Assembly (NCBI GenBank): GCA_019357535.2
Contig: CP079955.1
Coordinates: 496,001-560,000 of the forward strand
Direction of reading: 5' to 3'
DNA: 64,000 bases
Origin: Macrococcus sp. 19Msa1099
GTDB taxonomy: Bacteria; Bacillota; Bacilli; Staphylococcales; Staphylococcaceae
The notes below the pieces were generated by a model. The model worked only from the letters and a program-made list of their open reading frames with translations, was not told where the DNA came from and made no database searches. A program made the translations under genes and the position numbers. Below, piece by piece: positions 7,847 to 16,538 of the stretch (position 1 is its first letter; each line of letters starts with the position of its first letter).

Positions 7847-8472
7847 CTGATGTCGAATGGGAGCATCAGTTCAGATTTCACTTGGATAACTGGGAGGCCT
7901 TGTGTGAGTTCTGTAACAAAGTTAATGAATTCATCTTTATCTTCAGAAACAAGTTGTACGTCATATATCACTTTATCTGTATATGTTTGATTTATGATGA
8001 TAAATTTGTCGTCGATGGCGTGTTCAAACTTTCCCGAGAGCTCATATGGTAATGTTACCTGAATCATCAGCCCGTTTTTATAGATTACTTTACCAGCTAG
8101 CTGAATCGCTTCAGACACCCTACCTTGATAAGCGCGGATTAAACCACCACTGCCAAGCTTGATGCCACCGAAGTAACGTGTGACAATGGCCACAACGTTA
8201 TGGATGTCATTTTTCTTCAAAGATTCTAACATCGGTACGCCTGCAGTACCACTAGGTTCGCCATCATCATTTGCTTTTTGAATCTGGTGGCTGTCACCGA
8301 CTGTATAAGCTGAGCAATTGTGAGTAGCATCTTTATGCAATGCTTTTATCTCGTCAATCTTTGCCTTTGCCTCATCTTCGTTTTCGACTTTAAATAGATA
8401 TGTAATAAATCGTGATTTATTAATCACTGTTTCTTGTTCAATATTCTGCTTAATTGTGATAAAGTTTTTCAA
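7834..8472 (-). CDS. YigZ/IMPACT-family protein (YvyE-like)
   Basis: A 212-residue protein of the UPF0029/IMPACT family. Recognisable stretches are INKSRFI near the start, DATHNCSAY, the DDGEPSGTAGVPML loop and VTRYFGGIKLGSGGLIRAY, followed by a ferredoxin-like C-terminal domain. The molecular role in bacteria is not settled; eukaryotic IMPACT regulates Gcn2. I place the start at the TTG at 8472 because AGAGGTG lies at good distance; a GTG nine bases upstream would overlap that site. Synteny with tarO and degV/fakB is as in staphylococci. Confidence 0.85.
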   Translation of the reverse strand: MKNFITIKQNIEQETVINKSRFITYLFKVENEDEAKAKIDEIKALHKDATHNCSAYTVGDSHQIQKANDDGEPSGTAGVPMLESLKKNDIHNVVAIVTRYFGGIKLGSGGLIRAYQGRVSEAIQLAGKVIYKNGLMIQVTLPYELSGKFEHAIDDKFIIINQTYTDKVIYDVQLVSEDKDEFINFVTELTQGLPVIQVKSELMLPFDIRNNI

Positions 8473-8605
8473 GTAGGTCACCTCTTTATATTATAATCAT
8501 TATTTTAACAAAAATTTTAAAATTCTATCATATATCTTTATCCTTTATTTTTATTTATAAACTGTATAGAATATAAAATGGGATGTATTGGAATGGAGGG
8601 TATAA

Positions 8606-9457
8606 ATGAAAACGGCAATAATTACTGATTCAACGAGCTATCTTTCACAGGAAATGATCGATCGTTATGATATACGCGTAATTTCACTGAATGTAATATT
8701 CAAAGATCAAGTCTTTGTTGAAGCTGAATATGCTGCAACGCAGTTCTACGAGCGTATGCGTTCTGAGAGACAGCTTCCTACGACAAGTCAGCCAACAACA
8801 GGCGAATATATTACATTACTAGAACAGCTGAAATCTGATGGTTATACGGATTGTATTGCGATACATTTATCAAGCGGGATCAGTGGAACATATCAGAATG
8901 CAATTACTGCAGGAGAGATGGTAGAAGGCATCAATATGCATGCCTTTGACAGTGAAATTGCGTGTATGGTAGCAGGTATGTATACACTTCGTGCAGCTGA
9001 GCTTAAGGATATATTATCACCACAACAAATTATCGAAGAATTAAAGCTGTTAAGAGCACATTCAAATGCTTATCTTCTGGTTGATGACTTGAAGAATCTT
9101 CAAAAAGGTGGTCGGCTTAATGGTGCACAGGCAATTATAGGAAGTATGCTGCAAGTAAAACCGATATTATATTTTGAAGATAAGATCATAGTTCCTTATG
9201 ATAAAGTTCGCACGAAGAAAAAAGCAGTGCAGTTCGTCCAGAATAAAATTAAACAAGAAGTAGTTGCACCAGCTACACTTGTAGTCATACATGCCAACGC
9301 AGAGGAAGAAGCAGAAGTGATCATGCAACATTTGAAATCTCAGTTTCCGGATGCAGATGTCATTAAAAGTTATTTCGGTCCGGTTATCGGTACGCATGTT
9401 GGAGAAAAAGCACTTGGTATTGGCTATGTACACCATAAGTTTGAATTTTTTCAGTAA
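8606..9457 (+). CDS. fakB1: DegV-family fatty-acid-binding protein (FakB1-like)
   Basis: A 283-residue DegV-domain protein. The N-terminal 'TAIITDSTSYL', LPTTSQPTTGEY, HLSSGISGTYQNA and DLKNLQKGGR segments are characteristic. Staphylococcal DegV proteins are FakB subunits that hold a fatty acid for phosphorylation by the kinase FakA, feeding exogenous fatty acids into phospholipid synthesis. The position immediately upstream of comFA matches FakB1, the form preferring saturated fatty acids, in S. aureus; the assignment of type 1 rests on synteny. It has GGAGGG and its own terminator, so it is monocistronic. Confidence 0.8.
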   Translation: MKTAIITDSTSYLSQEMIDRYDIRVISLNVIFKDQVFVEAEYAATQFYERMRSERQLPTTSQPTTGEYITLLEQLKSDGYTDCIAIHLSSGISGTYQNAITAGEMVEGINMHAFDSEIACMVAGMYTLRAAELKDILSPQQIIEELKLLRAHSNAYLLVDDLKNLQKGGRLNGAQAIIGSMLQVKPILYFEDKIIVPYDKVRTKKKAVQFVQNKIKQEVVAPATLVVIHANAEEEAEVIMQHLKSQFPDADVIKSYFGPVIGTHVGEKALGIGYVHHKFEFFQ

Positions 9458-9481
9458 AGTCTTTCATATTATTATTATTTC

Positions 9482-9510
9482 AGCACACTTATTTAAGTGT
9501 GCTTATTTTT
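9482..9510 (+). terminator. Terminator after fakB1
   Basis: AGCACACTT-attt-AAGTGTGCT followed by TATTTTT. It ends only three bases before the GGAGGT of comFA, so any comFA transcript starting upstream must cross it. Confidence 0.85.
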
Positions 9511-9522
9511 ATGGAGGTAAAT

Positions 9523-10740
9523 ATGCTGCAATATATAACTGATAATGCTGATATTCCTTCTGTAATAAAAAAAGGAAATAAATATCACTGTAACTATTGT
9601 CTGAACGATAAACAATATTTGTTTCATAGCTATTATCACGAAGGAATAGAGAAGGAGATTGTATATTGTCGCACCTGTCTCTCTCATTATGCGACAACGG
9701 AAAACTTTATAGCACTTGAACCATGTCAGAAGAAGGCGGAAGTTGTAACACTACATCTCCCGTTCGAACTTACAGCCCAGCAAAAGCGTGCGAGTGATTA
9801 TATTGTAGGACAGTTTCATAAGAATCAAGATAGTCTGCTCTATGCTGTGACAGGTGCAGGTAAGACAGAAATGATGTTGCAGGCAGTTGTTGAAGCTAGA
9901 AAGGAAGGATGTAACGTTGCGATTGCAGCACCGAGAACTGACGTTGTAAAAGAATTAGCACTACGCATGCAGGAATATATGCCAAGAATACAGATTGATG
10001 TGCTGTACGGAGGTCATCAGGGGCTAACAGCAGGTCGCCTCGTCGTTACAACTGTGCAGCAGCTTATTCAGTTCAATGAGCATTTTGAATTAATTATCGT
10101 GGATGAAATTGATGCCTTCCCGATGAGCTACGATCCACGCCTGTCAGAAGTACTTAAACGAGCTATGCATGAAAAAGGAACAATCATCTATCTGTCAGCC
10201 ACACCACCAGCACATTTAATGAAGCTCCCTCATATTTATTTACCGTCACGATATCATAATCGTCCCTTGCCGCTACCGAAACTTCACTATTACAAAATTA
10301 ATAGCAGATCGTTAGAACAGAAACTTAAAGATATTGTTAATACGACGCTCATCTTCTTTAATGATATTAAGCAAATGGAAAAATATTATGCTGCACTTCC
10401 TGAATCTCTACAAGCGGATGGGACGATTGTTTACTCAAATGATGATGAACGCCATGATAAGGTAGAAGCCATTCGATGTGGAGAATATCGCTTCATATTT
10501 ACAACGACCATATTGGAGCGTGGATTTACGCAAGAGAACTTATCGGTCTGGGTCATCAATAGTGAACGGTTCACGTGGGACAGCCTCGTACAGATTGCAG
10601 GCAGGGTCGATAGAAAAGGGGCAAGTATGAATGGAGAAGTCGTCTTCTTTCACGAAGGCCTAAGCGGCCATATGACGAGAGCGATACAAACAATTAAAAG
10701 GATGAATAAAAAGCATGGTCAATCGATGTCTGCAGTGTGA
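9523..10740 (+). CDS. comFA: DNA uptake helicase/translocase ComFA
   Basis: A 405-residue superfamily 2 ATPase that drives single-stranded DNA import during transformation. A Zn-binding four-Cys cluster (Cys 23, 26, 49, 52) precedes the helicase core, as in ComFA. Helicase motifs: TGAGKT (110-115), VDEIDAFP (motif II), SATPP (motif III) and QIAGRVDRKG (motif VI). The start is the ATG at 9523 with GGAGGT at 9513-9518. Its end overlaps comFC by 26 bases, implying coupled translation. No competence sigma-factor promoter could be identified with confidence, and the gene follows a terminator by a few bases. Confidence 0.93.
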   Translation: MLQYITDNADIPSVIKKGNKYHCNYCLNDKQYLFHSYYHEGIEKEIVYCRTCLSHYATTENFIALEPCQKKAEVVTLHLPFELTAQQKRASDYIVGQFHKNQDSLLYAVTGAGKTEMMLQAVVEARKEGCNVAIAAPRTDVVKELALRMQEYMPRIQIDVLYGGHQGLTAGRLVVTTVQQLIQFNEHFELIIVDEIDAFPMSYDPRLSEVLKRAMHEKGTIIYLSATPPAHLMKLPHIYLPSRYHNRPLPLPKLHYYKINSRSLEQKLKDIVNTTLIFFNDIKQMEKYYAALPESLQADGTIVYSNDDERHDKVEAIRCGEYRFIFTTTILERGFTQENLSVWVINSERFTWDSLVQIAGRVDRKGASMNGEVVFFHEGLSGHMTRAIQTIKRMNKKHGQSMSAV

Positions 10741-11395
10741 AGAGCTGATACCACTCACCCTTACAATTAATACATTATTCCATAAGCCGAAGTTTTTATG
10801 TGAACAGTGTACCGCATCATTTACGAAGATGGATACGAGACGTTGTGAACACTGTCATAAAAAACTTGCTGAGGATGAAATGGAATGCAGAGACTGCCTA
10901 TTTCTTGCAAAATTAAATGTAAAAATAGAAAAAATTTATACTATTGCTGATTACACGCCCTTTGTAAAATCTATGATCTTACAGTATAAAGGACTGGGTG
11001 ACTATATCCTTAGCAAGGCATTTGCGGAAATATTATTACTCCATTACTCAGCGCACTTCTTTAAAAAGTATGACCATATCATCGCGATGCCGATATCAAA
11101 AACGCGACTGCACGATAGAGGATTCAATCAAGTTGCTGCAATATTAGACGCAGCACAAATACTCCATCATGATGTGTTAGGAACGCATTATCGCGATAAG
11201 CAGTCCAGAATGACGAAGAAAGAACGCCTGCAGCAAACCAACCCTTTCTATATGAAACAACCGCTAAAACCAGGAGCACGTATATTACTAATAGATGATA
11301 TTTATACGACAGGTTTAACTGTGCATCAGGCAGCAAGTGTATTATTATCCAATAAAGATTGTCGAGTAGAGGTGTTAGCGTTTGCAAGAGCCTGA
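10715..11395 (+). CDS. comFC: Competence protein ComFC (phosphoribosyltransferase-like)
   Basis: A 226-residue protein with two N-terminal Cys-pair Zn ribbons (Cys 5/8, 29/32, 44/47 and 58/61) and a type I phosphoribosyltransferase fold whose PRPP loop reads ILLIDDIYTTGLT. The family is needed for DNA uptake and interacts with ComFA. It starts inside the comFA 3' end (26-base overlap). Intact comFA and comFC suggest that the uptake apparatus is maintained in this organism, although the rest of the machinery lies elsewhere. Confidence 0.9.
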   Translation: MVNRCLQCEELIPLTLTINTLFHKPKFLCEQCTASFTKMDTRRCEHCHKKLAEDEMECRDCLFLAKLNVKIEKIYTIADYTPFVKSMILQYKGLGDYILSKAFAEILLLHYSAHFFKKYDHIIAMPISKTRLHDRGFNQVAAILDAAQILHHDVLGTHYRDKQSRMTKKERLQQTNPFYMKQPLKPGARILLIDDIYTTGLTVHQAASVLLSNKDCRVEVLAFARA

Positions 11396-11409
11396 ATATT
11401 TGGTAAAAT
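11382..11409 (+). promoter_or_regulatory. Predicted promoter of hpf
   Basis: TTGCAA (11382-11387) and TAAAAT (11404-11409) with 16-base spacing, overlapping the end of comFC and 50 bases before hpf. Confidence 0.45.
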
Positions 11410-11459
11410 AGAGTTAGGAAGAAACATCATAAGAATAGTTTCAAAAGGAGCGATGCTTT

Positions 11460-12020
11460 ATGTTTAGATTTGAAATTCATGGTGACAACATCACTGTAAC
11501 GGATGCAATCAGAAATTATATCGAGGAGAAGCTTAGCAAACTTGAAAGATACTTCACGAACGTGCCGGAAGCGAATGCACATGTGAAGATTAAAACTTAT
11601 CAAGACGGTAAATCTAAAGTAGAAGTTACGATTCCTCTTAAAAATGTGACATTGCGTGCAGAAGAACGTCATAATGATTTGTATGCTGCAGTCGACTTAA
11701 TCGTTGAGAAATTAGAACGTCAAATGCGTAAACATAAAACGAAAGTAAATCGTAAATTCCGTGAAAAAGGTGTGGAAAATGATATTTTCCCTGTATTGCC
11801 TGGTACTGAACCTGAAGAGGAAAAAGGGGATGAAATCGAAATCATTCGTTCTAAGCAATTTGATCTTAAACCGATGGATGCAGAAGAAGCCGTGTTGCAG
11901 ATGAATATGTTAGGTCATGATTTCTTTATCTTCAATGATGGTGAAACAAACGAAACAAATATTGTTTACAAACGTAAAGATGGTAAGTATGGATTAATTG
12001 AGACATCAGTTGAGCGATAG
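11460..12020 (+). CDS. hpf: Long-form ribosome hibernation promoting factor
   Basis: A 186-residue protein with an N-terminal S30AE domain (residues 1 to about 100, beta-alpha-beta-beta-beta-alpha, with [16 protein letters not shown] and the basic [14 protein letters not shown] helix end) and a C-terminal dimerisation domain (about 128-186, [22 protein letters not shown]). Long HPF binds the 30S decoding region and dimerises 70S ribosomes into 100S particles in stationary phase. AAAGGAG precedes the ATG, and a strong terminator follows. The location upstream of secA is conserved in Bacillales. Confidence 0.95.
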   Translation: MFRFEIHGDNITVTDAIRNYIEEKLSKLERYFTNVPEANAHVKIKTYQDGKSKVEVTIPLKNVTLRAEERHNDLYAAVDLIVEKLERQMRKHKTKVNRKFREKGVENDIFPVLPGTEPEEEKGDEIEIIRSKQFDLKPMDAEEAVLQMNMLGHDFFIFNDGETNETNIVYKRKDGKYGLIETSVER

Positions 12021-12026
12021 TGAGTG

Positions 12027-12066
12027 AAGAAAGAAGTCGGAACTTCAGTTCCGGCTTCTTTCTTTG
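12027..12066 (+). terminator. Terminator of hpf
   Basis: A stem of about 16 base pairs (AAGAAAGAAGTCGGAAC with its near complement) with a TTCA-like loop and T-rich downstream tail. Confidence 0.88.
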
Positions 12067-12232
12067 CATGTCCTGTATTTTGCTATAGCTCATAACGCTT
12101 TTGTCATAACCTTGTTGACGGTATTCCAAAAGCTGAGCTTACGACAGAATCCAGGCCATGCAGAAAACACAAACCATTTTCTTTGCATATCCTGTATTTT
12201 GCTATAGCTCATAACGCTTTTGTCATAACCTT
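12061..12232. repeat. Two-copy 53-bp direct repeat between hpf and secA
   Basis: Copy one is 12061-12113 and copy two 12180-12232, a 119-base period. The copies differ at one position (GCATGTCC against GCATATCC). The 66 bases between them are not repeated and show no gene. The stretch 12021-12312 otherwise contains only the hpf terminator and the region upstream of secA. Confidence 0.85.
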
Positions 12233-12312
12233 TATATTTCAATTACAATTAAATACATGCTATAGTTATATGTTGTATACAAATGTACTTTGTAACTAAA
12301 GGAGAGAACACG

Positions 12313-14841
12313 ATGGGATTTATTAAGAAGATGTTTGACGGCAACAAGAAGGAAGTAAAATCCTTGAGAAAAGTTGCTGATCAAGTGCAGGCTTTCGAAG
12401 AAGAGATGAAATCTTTATCAGATGAAGCATTGCAGAATAAAACGAAAGAATATCAAGTAGAATTACAAAATATAGAAGAATATAAACAACAAGAAGCTTA
12501 TTTAAATAAGATTTTACCTGAAGCATACGCAGTAGTGCGTGAAGCATCACGTCGTGTTTTAGGAATGTTCCCTTTCCCGGTACAAATTATGGGGGGAGTG
12601 GCAATTCATCGCGGTGACATTGCAGAGATGAGAACCGGTGAAGGTAAGACGTTAACGGCGACGATGCCGGTTTATTTAAATGCGCTTACAGGTCGTGGTG
12701 TACATGTTGTTACAGTCAATGAGTATCTAGCAAGTGTACAAGCAGAAGAAATGTCTCACCTATATAATTTTTTAGGACTAACGGTAGGTGTTAATTTAAA
12801 TAGTTTAACTACGGAAGAAAAACGTGCAGCCTATGCTTGTGATATTACATATAGTACGAATAATGAACTTGGGTTTGATTATTTGCGTGATAACATGGTG
12901 ACATATAAGGAAGAACGTGTTATGCGTCCACTGAACTTCGCGATTATTGATGAGGTTGACTCAATCTTAATTGACGAAGCGCGTACGCCTTTAATTATTT
13001 CGGGTCAAGCGGAGAAATCGACGAGCATGTACATTCAGGCCAATGTCTTTGTTAAGATGCTTAAAGATGAAGTTGATTACAACTATGATGAGAAGACAAA
13101 AGGTATTCAGTTAACTGAAAATGGTATCGATAAAGCAGAACGTATGTTTAAGGTTGATAATTTATATGATGTAAAGAATGTTAACTTAATGCATCATATT
13201 AACATTGCTTTAAAGGCACAACGCGCTATGTTAAAGGATATCGACTATGTTGTAGAGGATGGCGAGATTGTCATCGTTGATCAGTTTACAGGCCGTACAA
13301 TGCCGGGTCGTCGATTCTCTGAAGGGTTACACCAGGCGATTGAAGCGAAAGAAGCAGTTGAAATTCAAAATGAATCTAAGACGATGGCTTCTGTTACATT
13401 CCAGAACTTCTTCCGTATGTATAATAAACTATCGGGGATGACCGGGACTGCAAAAACCGAAGAAGAAGAATTATTAAATATCTATAATATGGCCGTTACT
13501 CAGATCCCTACTAACAAACCCGTACAACGTATTGATGGTGCTGATTTGATCTACGCTTCAGAAAAAGGGAAGTTCCATGCTGTTGTGGATGAAGTGATTC
13601 GTCGTCATAAAGAAGGACAACCTGTCTTATTAGGTACTGTGGCAGTTGAAACAAGTGAATATATTTCAGAGTTGCTAAAGAAAAAAGGGATACGCCATAA
13701 CGTATTGAATGCGAAAAACCATGAACGAGAAGCTGAAATTGTACAAAATGCAGGTCAAAAAGGTGCTGTGACCATCGCAACGAATATGGCAGGTCGTGGT
13801 ACGGATATCAAGCTCGGAGAGGGCGTTAAAGAACGCGGTGGCTTAGCAGTTATCGGTACCGAACGCCATGAGTCTCGCCGTATTGACGATCAGTTACGTG
13901 GTCGTGCAGGACGTCAAGGAGACCCGGGTTATTCTAGATTCTATTTGTCGTTACAAGATGAACTGATGGTTCGTTTTGGTTCGGAACGTATGTCTACGAT
14001 GATGACAAAGCTCGGCATGAATGATGATCAGCCGATTGAATCTAAGATGGTGTCGCGCGCTGTAGAATCTGCTCAAAAACGTGTTGAAGGAAATAACTAT
14101 GATAGCCGTAAACGTACGTTAGAATATGATGATGTATTGCGTAAGCAACGTGAGATCATCTATGCGGAACGTAATGAAATCCTTGAGAAAGATGATTGTT
14201 CAGATCAAGTGAAAGCAATGATTGAACAATCTGTGCGTCGTGCAGTGGACTACCACTTTACCGGTGATGAGAGTACACATGATTATGAAGCTTTTAAAAA
14301 TTATGCAGAAGATATGTATCTGACAGAAGGCGCACTATCAGTTGACGAGATTAGTCGACGAGATAACGAAGAAATCTATGACATTGTAATGAGTAAAGTT
14401 ATGGCGCAATATGAACATCAAAAAGTAGAATTGCAGGAGCAGTTCCATGAGTTTGAACGCATGATCATGTTACGTACGATTGATATGAAATGGACAGATC
14501 ATATCGATACGATGGATCAGTTACGTACAGGAATTCACCTGCGTAGTTATGGTCAGATTAACCCACTTCGTGAATATCAGAACGAAGGATTAACTTTGTT
14601 TGATACAATGCTTGAATCTATTGAAGATGATGTTTCGAAATACATTCTGAAATCAATCGTTGATAGAGGAGAACAAGTAGAACGAGAACAAGTCGGTAAA
14701 GGTGAAGCGATGGTTGCAAATGATGGCAAAGAAAAAGTGAAGCAACAGCCAAAAGTTAAATCAGAACCAGATATCGGTCGTAATGAACCTTGTCCTTGTG
14801 GTAGTGGAAAGAAATATAAAAATTGTCACGGAAGAGGGTAA
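12313..14841 (+). CDS. secA: Protein translocase ATPase SecA
   Basis: An 842-residue preprotein translocase motor that pushes secretory proteins through SecYEG. Motifs: MRTGEGKT (106-113, Walker A), [43 protein letters not shown] (DEAD motif), [13 protein letters not shown] and [13 protein letters not shown], then the preprotein-binding and helical scaffold regions and a C-terminal Zn motif [17 protein letters not shown]. The start is the ATG at 12313 after GGAGAG; an in-frame start 30 bases earlier lacks a site. Length fits SecA1 of staphylococci. prfB begins six bases after the stop. Confidence 0.97.
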   Translation: MGFIKKMFDGNKKEVKSLRKVADQVQAFEEEMKSLSDEALQNKTKEYQVELQNIEEYKQQEAYLNKILPEAYAVVREASRRVLGMFPFPVQIMGGVAIHRGDIAEMRTGEGKTLTATMPVYLNALTGRGVHVVTVNEYLASVQAEEMSHLYNFLGLTVGVNLNSLTTEEKRAAYACDITYSTNNELGFDYLRDNMVTYKEERVMRPLNFAIIDEVDSILIDEARTPLIISGQAEKSTSMYIQANVFVKMLKDEVDYNYDEKTKGIQLTENGIDKAERMFKVDNLYDVKNVNLMHHINIALKAQRAMLKDIDYVVEDGEIVIVDQFTGRTMPGRRFSEGLHQAIEAKEAVEIQNESKTMASVTFQNFFRMYNKLSGMTGTAKTEEEELLNIYNMAVTQIPTNKPVQRIDGADLIYASEKGKFHAVVDEVIRRHKEGQPVLLGTVAVETSEYISELLKKKGIRHNVLNAKNHEREAEIVQNAGQKGAVTIATNMAGRGTDIKLGEGVKERGGLAVIGTERHESRRIDDQLRGRAGRQGDPGYSRFYLSLQDELMVRFGSERMSTMMTKLGMNDDQPIESKMVSRAVESAQKRVEGNNYDSRKRTLEYDDVLRKQREIIYAERNEILEKDDCSDQVKAMIEQSVRRAVDYHFTGDESTHDYEAFKNYAEDMYLTEGALSVDEISRRDNEEIYDIVMSKVMAQYEHQKVELQEQFHEFERMIMLRTIDMKWTDHIDTMDQLRTGIHLRSYGQINPLREYQNEGLTLFDTMLESIEDDVSKYILKSIVDRGEQVEREQVGKGEAMVANDGKEKVKQQPKVKSEPDIGRNEPCPCGSGKKYKNCHGRG

Positions 14842-14847
14842 ATTGAT

Positions 14848-15949
14848 TTGGAACAATTTGAAATAAAAAATACACTTGAAACTTTGACTGAAAAGATTGA
14901 TAGTTTCAGGGGGTCTCTTTGACTTAGAAGAAAAAGAGACGAATATTAAGGAATACGAAGAAATGATGTCTGACCCGGATTTCTGGAATGATGGAGATAA
15001 GGCTCAAGATATCATCAATAAGAATAATGCACTTAAATCAGTTGTTCAGGAGTTTAGTACACTCGAAGAAGGACTGGAAAACAGTGAAGTGCTGTTTGAG
15101 ATGTATAAAGAAGAAACAGATGAGGATACACATCAGGAACTCATCGAGCAGCTCAATACACTCCAGCAAATTGCGAATGACTTTGAACTTAAGATGTTAT
15201 TGAGTGGAGAATTTGATGCGAATAATGCAATATTAGAATTGCATCCAGGTGCTGGTGGTACAGAATCACAGGACTGGGGAGAAATGCTGTTAAGGATGTA
15301 TCAACGATTTGCGGATAAAAAGGGTTTCAAAGTTGAAACTGTAGATTACTTACCGGGGGATGAAGCGGGGATTAAAAGTGTGACCTTACTGATTAAAGGA
15401 CATAATGCTTACGGCTATTTAAAGGCTGAAAAAGGTGTTCATCGTCTCGTAAGGATTTCTCCCTTTGACTCATCCGGACGCCGTCATACTTCATTCGTTT
15501 CATGTGATGTTACACCAGAGTTTGACAATGACAATATTGAGATTGAAATTAATACAGAAGACATTAAGATCGATACGTATCGTGCAAGTGGCGCTGGAGG
15601 GCAGCACGTTAATACAACGGATTCAGCCGTGCGTATTACGCATCAGCCGACAGGTATTGTAGTAACCTGTCAGAATGAACGTTCTCAAATAAAGAATAGA
15701 GAGCAAGCAATGAAGATGCTTAAAGCGAAACTTTATCAAAAGAAAATAGAAGAACAAGAAGCAGAGCTTGCAGCCATCCGTGGTGAACAAAAAGAGATTG
15801 GCTGGGGAAGCCAGATCCGTTCATACGTATTCCACCCGTATGCTATGGTAAAAGACCATAGAACAAACGCTGAAACCGGAAATACAAATGCGGTAATGGA
15901 TGGCGATATAGATTTATTTATCGATGCATACTTAAAGAGTCAGTTGTAA
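14848..15949 (+). CDS. prfB: Peptide chain release factor 2 (programmed +1 frameshift)
   Basis: RF2 recognises UAA and UGA and releases the finished peptide. The gene is split: a first reading frame from TTG 14848 codes 24 residues and ends at an in-frame TGA (14920-14922); the main frame continues +1 from GAC at 14921, giving 366 residues in total. The body shows RF2 features: [14 protein letters not shown], the SPFDSSG region (tripeptide anticodon SPF), and the catalytic GGQ in [15 protein letters not shown] lies upstream of the TTG. It is likely co-transcribed with secA. A single-frame call from about 14897 would miss the true N-terminus. Confidence 0.95.
14908..14923 (+). promoter_or_regulatory. 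prfB programmed frameshift site
   Basis: The sequence AGGGGGTCTCTTTGAC has the internal Shine-Dalgarno-like AGGGGG three bases ahead of the slippery CTT codon and the UGA-C stop context. This is the classical autoregulatory site: low RF2 favours slippage and more RF2. Confidence 0.95.
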
Positions 15950-15988
15950 GATTATTTTATAAATTTTCCTTTTTTATGAATTATAAGC

Positions 15989-15994
15989 TATAAT
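15989..15994 (+). promoter_or_regulatory. Candidate -10 box of cccB
   Basis: A consensus TATAAT lies 31 bases before the cccB start. The matching -35 region (around 15966-15971) is poor, so this is only a partial promoter call. Confidence 0.4.
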
Positions 15995-16024
15995 TAAAGT
16001 AATCATAAATTAGGGGGCTGACCA

Positions 16025-16336
16025 ATGAAAAAATTATATGCAGGTATCATTACTTTATCGTTATTAGGTCTTGCAGCATGCGGATCAGATGAAGCGGAGA
16101 AGAAGACTACTTCATCTGATCCGGGACAAGAAATTTATGCAAATAATTCCTGTGTAGGGTGTCATGGACGTAACCTTGAAGGTGCAAGCGGGCCGAATCT
16201 ACAAGAGGTAGGCAGCAAATACTCTGAGCAGCAAATTCATGATATCATCATTAAAGGTAAAGGGAATATGCCAGCAAAAGTAGTCGATGGCGAAGATGCA
16301 AAAAAAGTTGCAGCATATTTAGCAAAACAGAAATAA
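16025..16336 (+). CDS. cccB: Cytochrome c551-type lipoprotein
   Basis: A 103-residue exported lipoprotein. A signal peptide ends in the lipobox LAAC with lipidated Cys 19; the mature part has one class I cytochrome c domain with the haem-binding motif CVGCH (43-47) and an axial Met in GNMP (Met 82). It resembles Bacillus CccB, a membrane-anchored electron carrier to a cytochrome c oxidase, and sits after prfB exactly as in Bacillus subtilis. AGGGGG at 16012-16017 precedes the ATG. S. aureus, to my knowledge, lacks c-type cytochromes, so this gene helps place the organism outside that species group. Confidence 0.9.
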   Translation: MKKLYAGIITLSLLGLAACGSDEAEKKTTSSDPGQEIYANNSCVGCHGRNLEGASGPNLQEVGSKYSEQQIHDIIIKGKGNMPAKVVDGEDAKKVAAYLAKQK

Positions 16337-16341
16337 TAATA

Positions 16342-16381
16342 TAAAGTAGGTGAAATGATTAATATTTCATCTACTTTTTTC
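16342..16381 (+). terminator. Terminator of cccB
   Basis: AAAGTAGGTGAAAT pairs with ATTTCATCTACTTT (one G-T wobble) and is followed by a T run. Confidence 0.8.
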
Positions 16382-16436
16382 GTTATGAAATGATATTTCT
16401 GAAAATTACGTTCTATGATAGAAGCATAACGATTAC

Positions 16437-16453
16437 ATTACAAAAATATTACA
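16437..16453 (-). promoter_or_regulatory. WalR (YycF) box upstream of the LysM-NlpC/P60 gene
   Basis: ATTACA-AAAAT-ATTACA, which on the minus strand reads TGTAAT-N5-TGTAAT, fits the WalR consensus TGTWAH-N5-TGTWAH exactly. It lies 86 bases before the start codon of a secreted wall hydrolase, a classical WalKR target type. A third ATTACA half overlaps at 16432-16437. Confidence 0.8.
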
Positions 16454-16538
16454 TTGGTAGATATTGTGTAAGGATATGGTATATTATGTCTTGTAGAAAT
16501 TTACTAAGAACACTAAAACTCAGGAGGCAACACATATA

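Noticed and set aside
8606-8619. CcpA cre-like sequence TGAAAACGGCAATA at the fakB1 start
   Set aside because: It differs from the cre consensus at two conserved positions and lies over the start codon by chance of the coding sequence.
11932-12232. Possible gene in the hpf-secA gap (short minus-strand frame)
   Set aside because: The frame spans the hpf terminator and one copy of the direct repeat and lacks a start signal; the repeat explains the apparent structure better.
14897-14920. Alternative single-frame start for prfB near 14897
   Set aside because: It ignores the frameshift signal at 14908-14923 and lacks a ribosome binding site; the two-frame gene from 14848 agrees with RF2 proteins.
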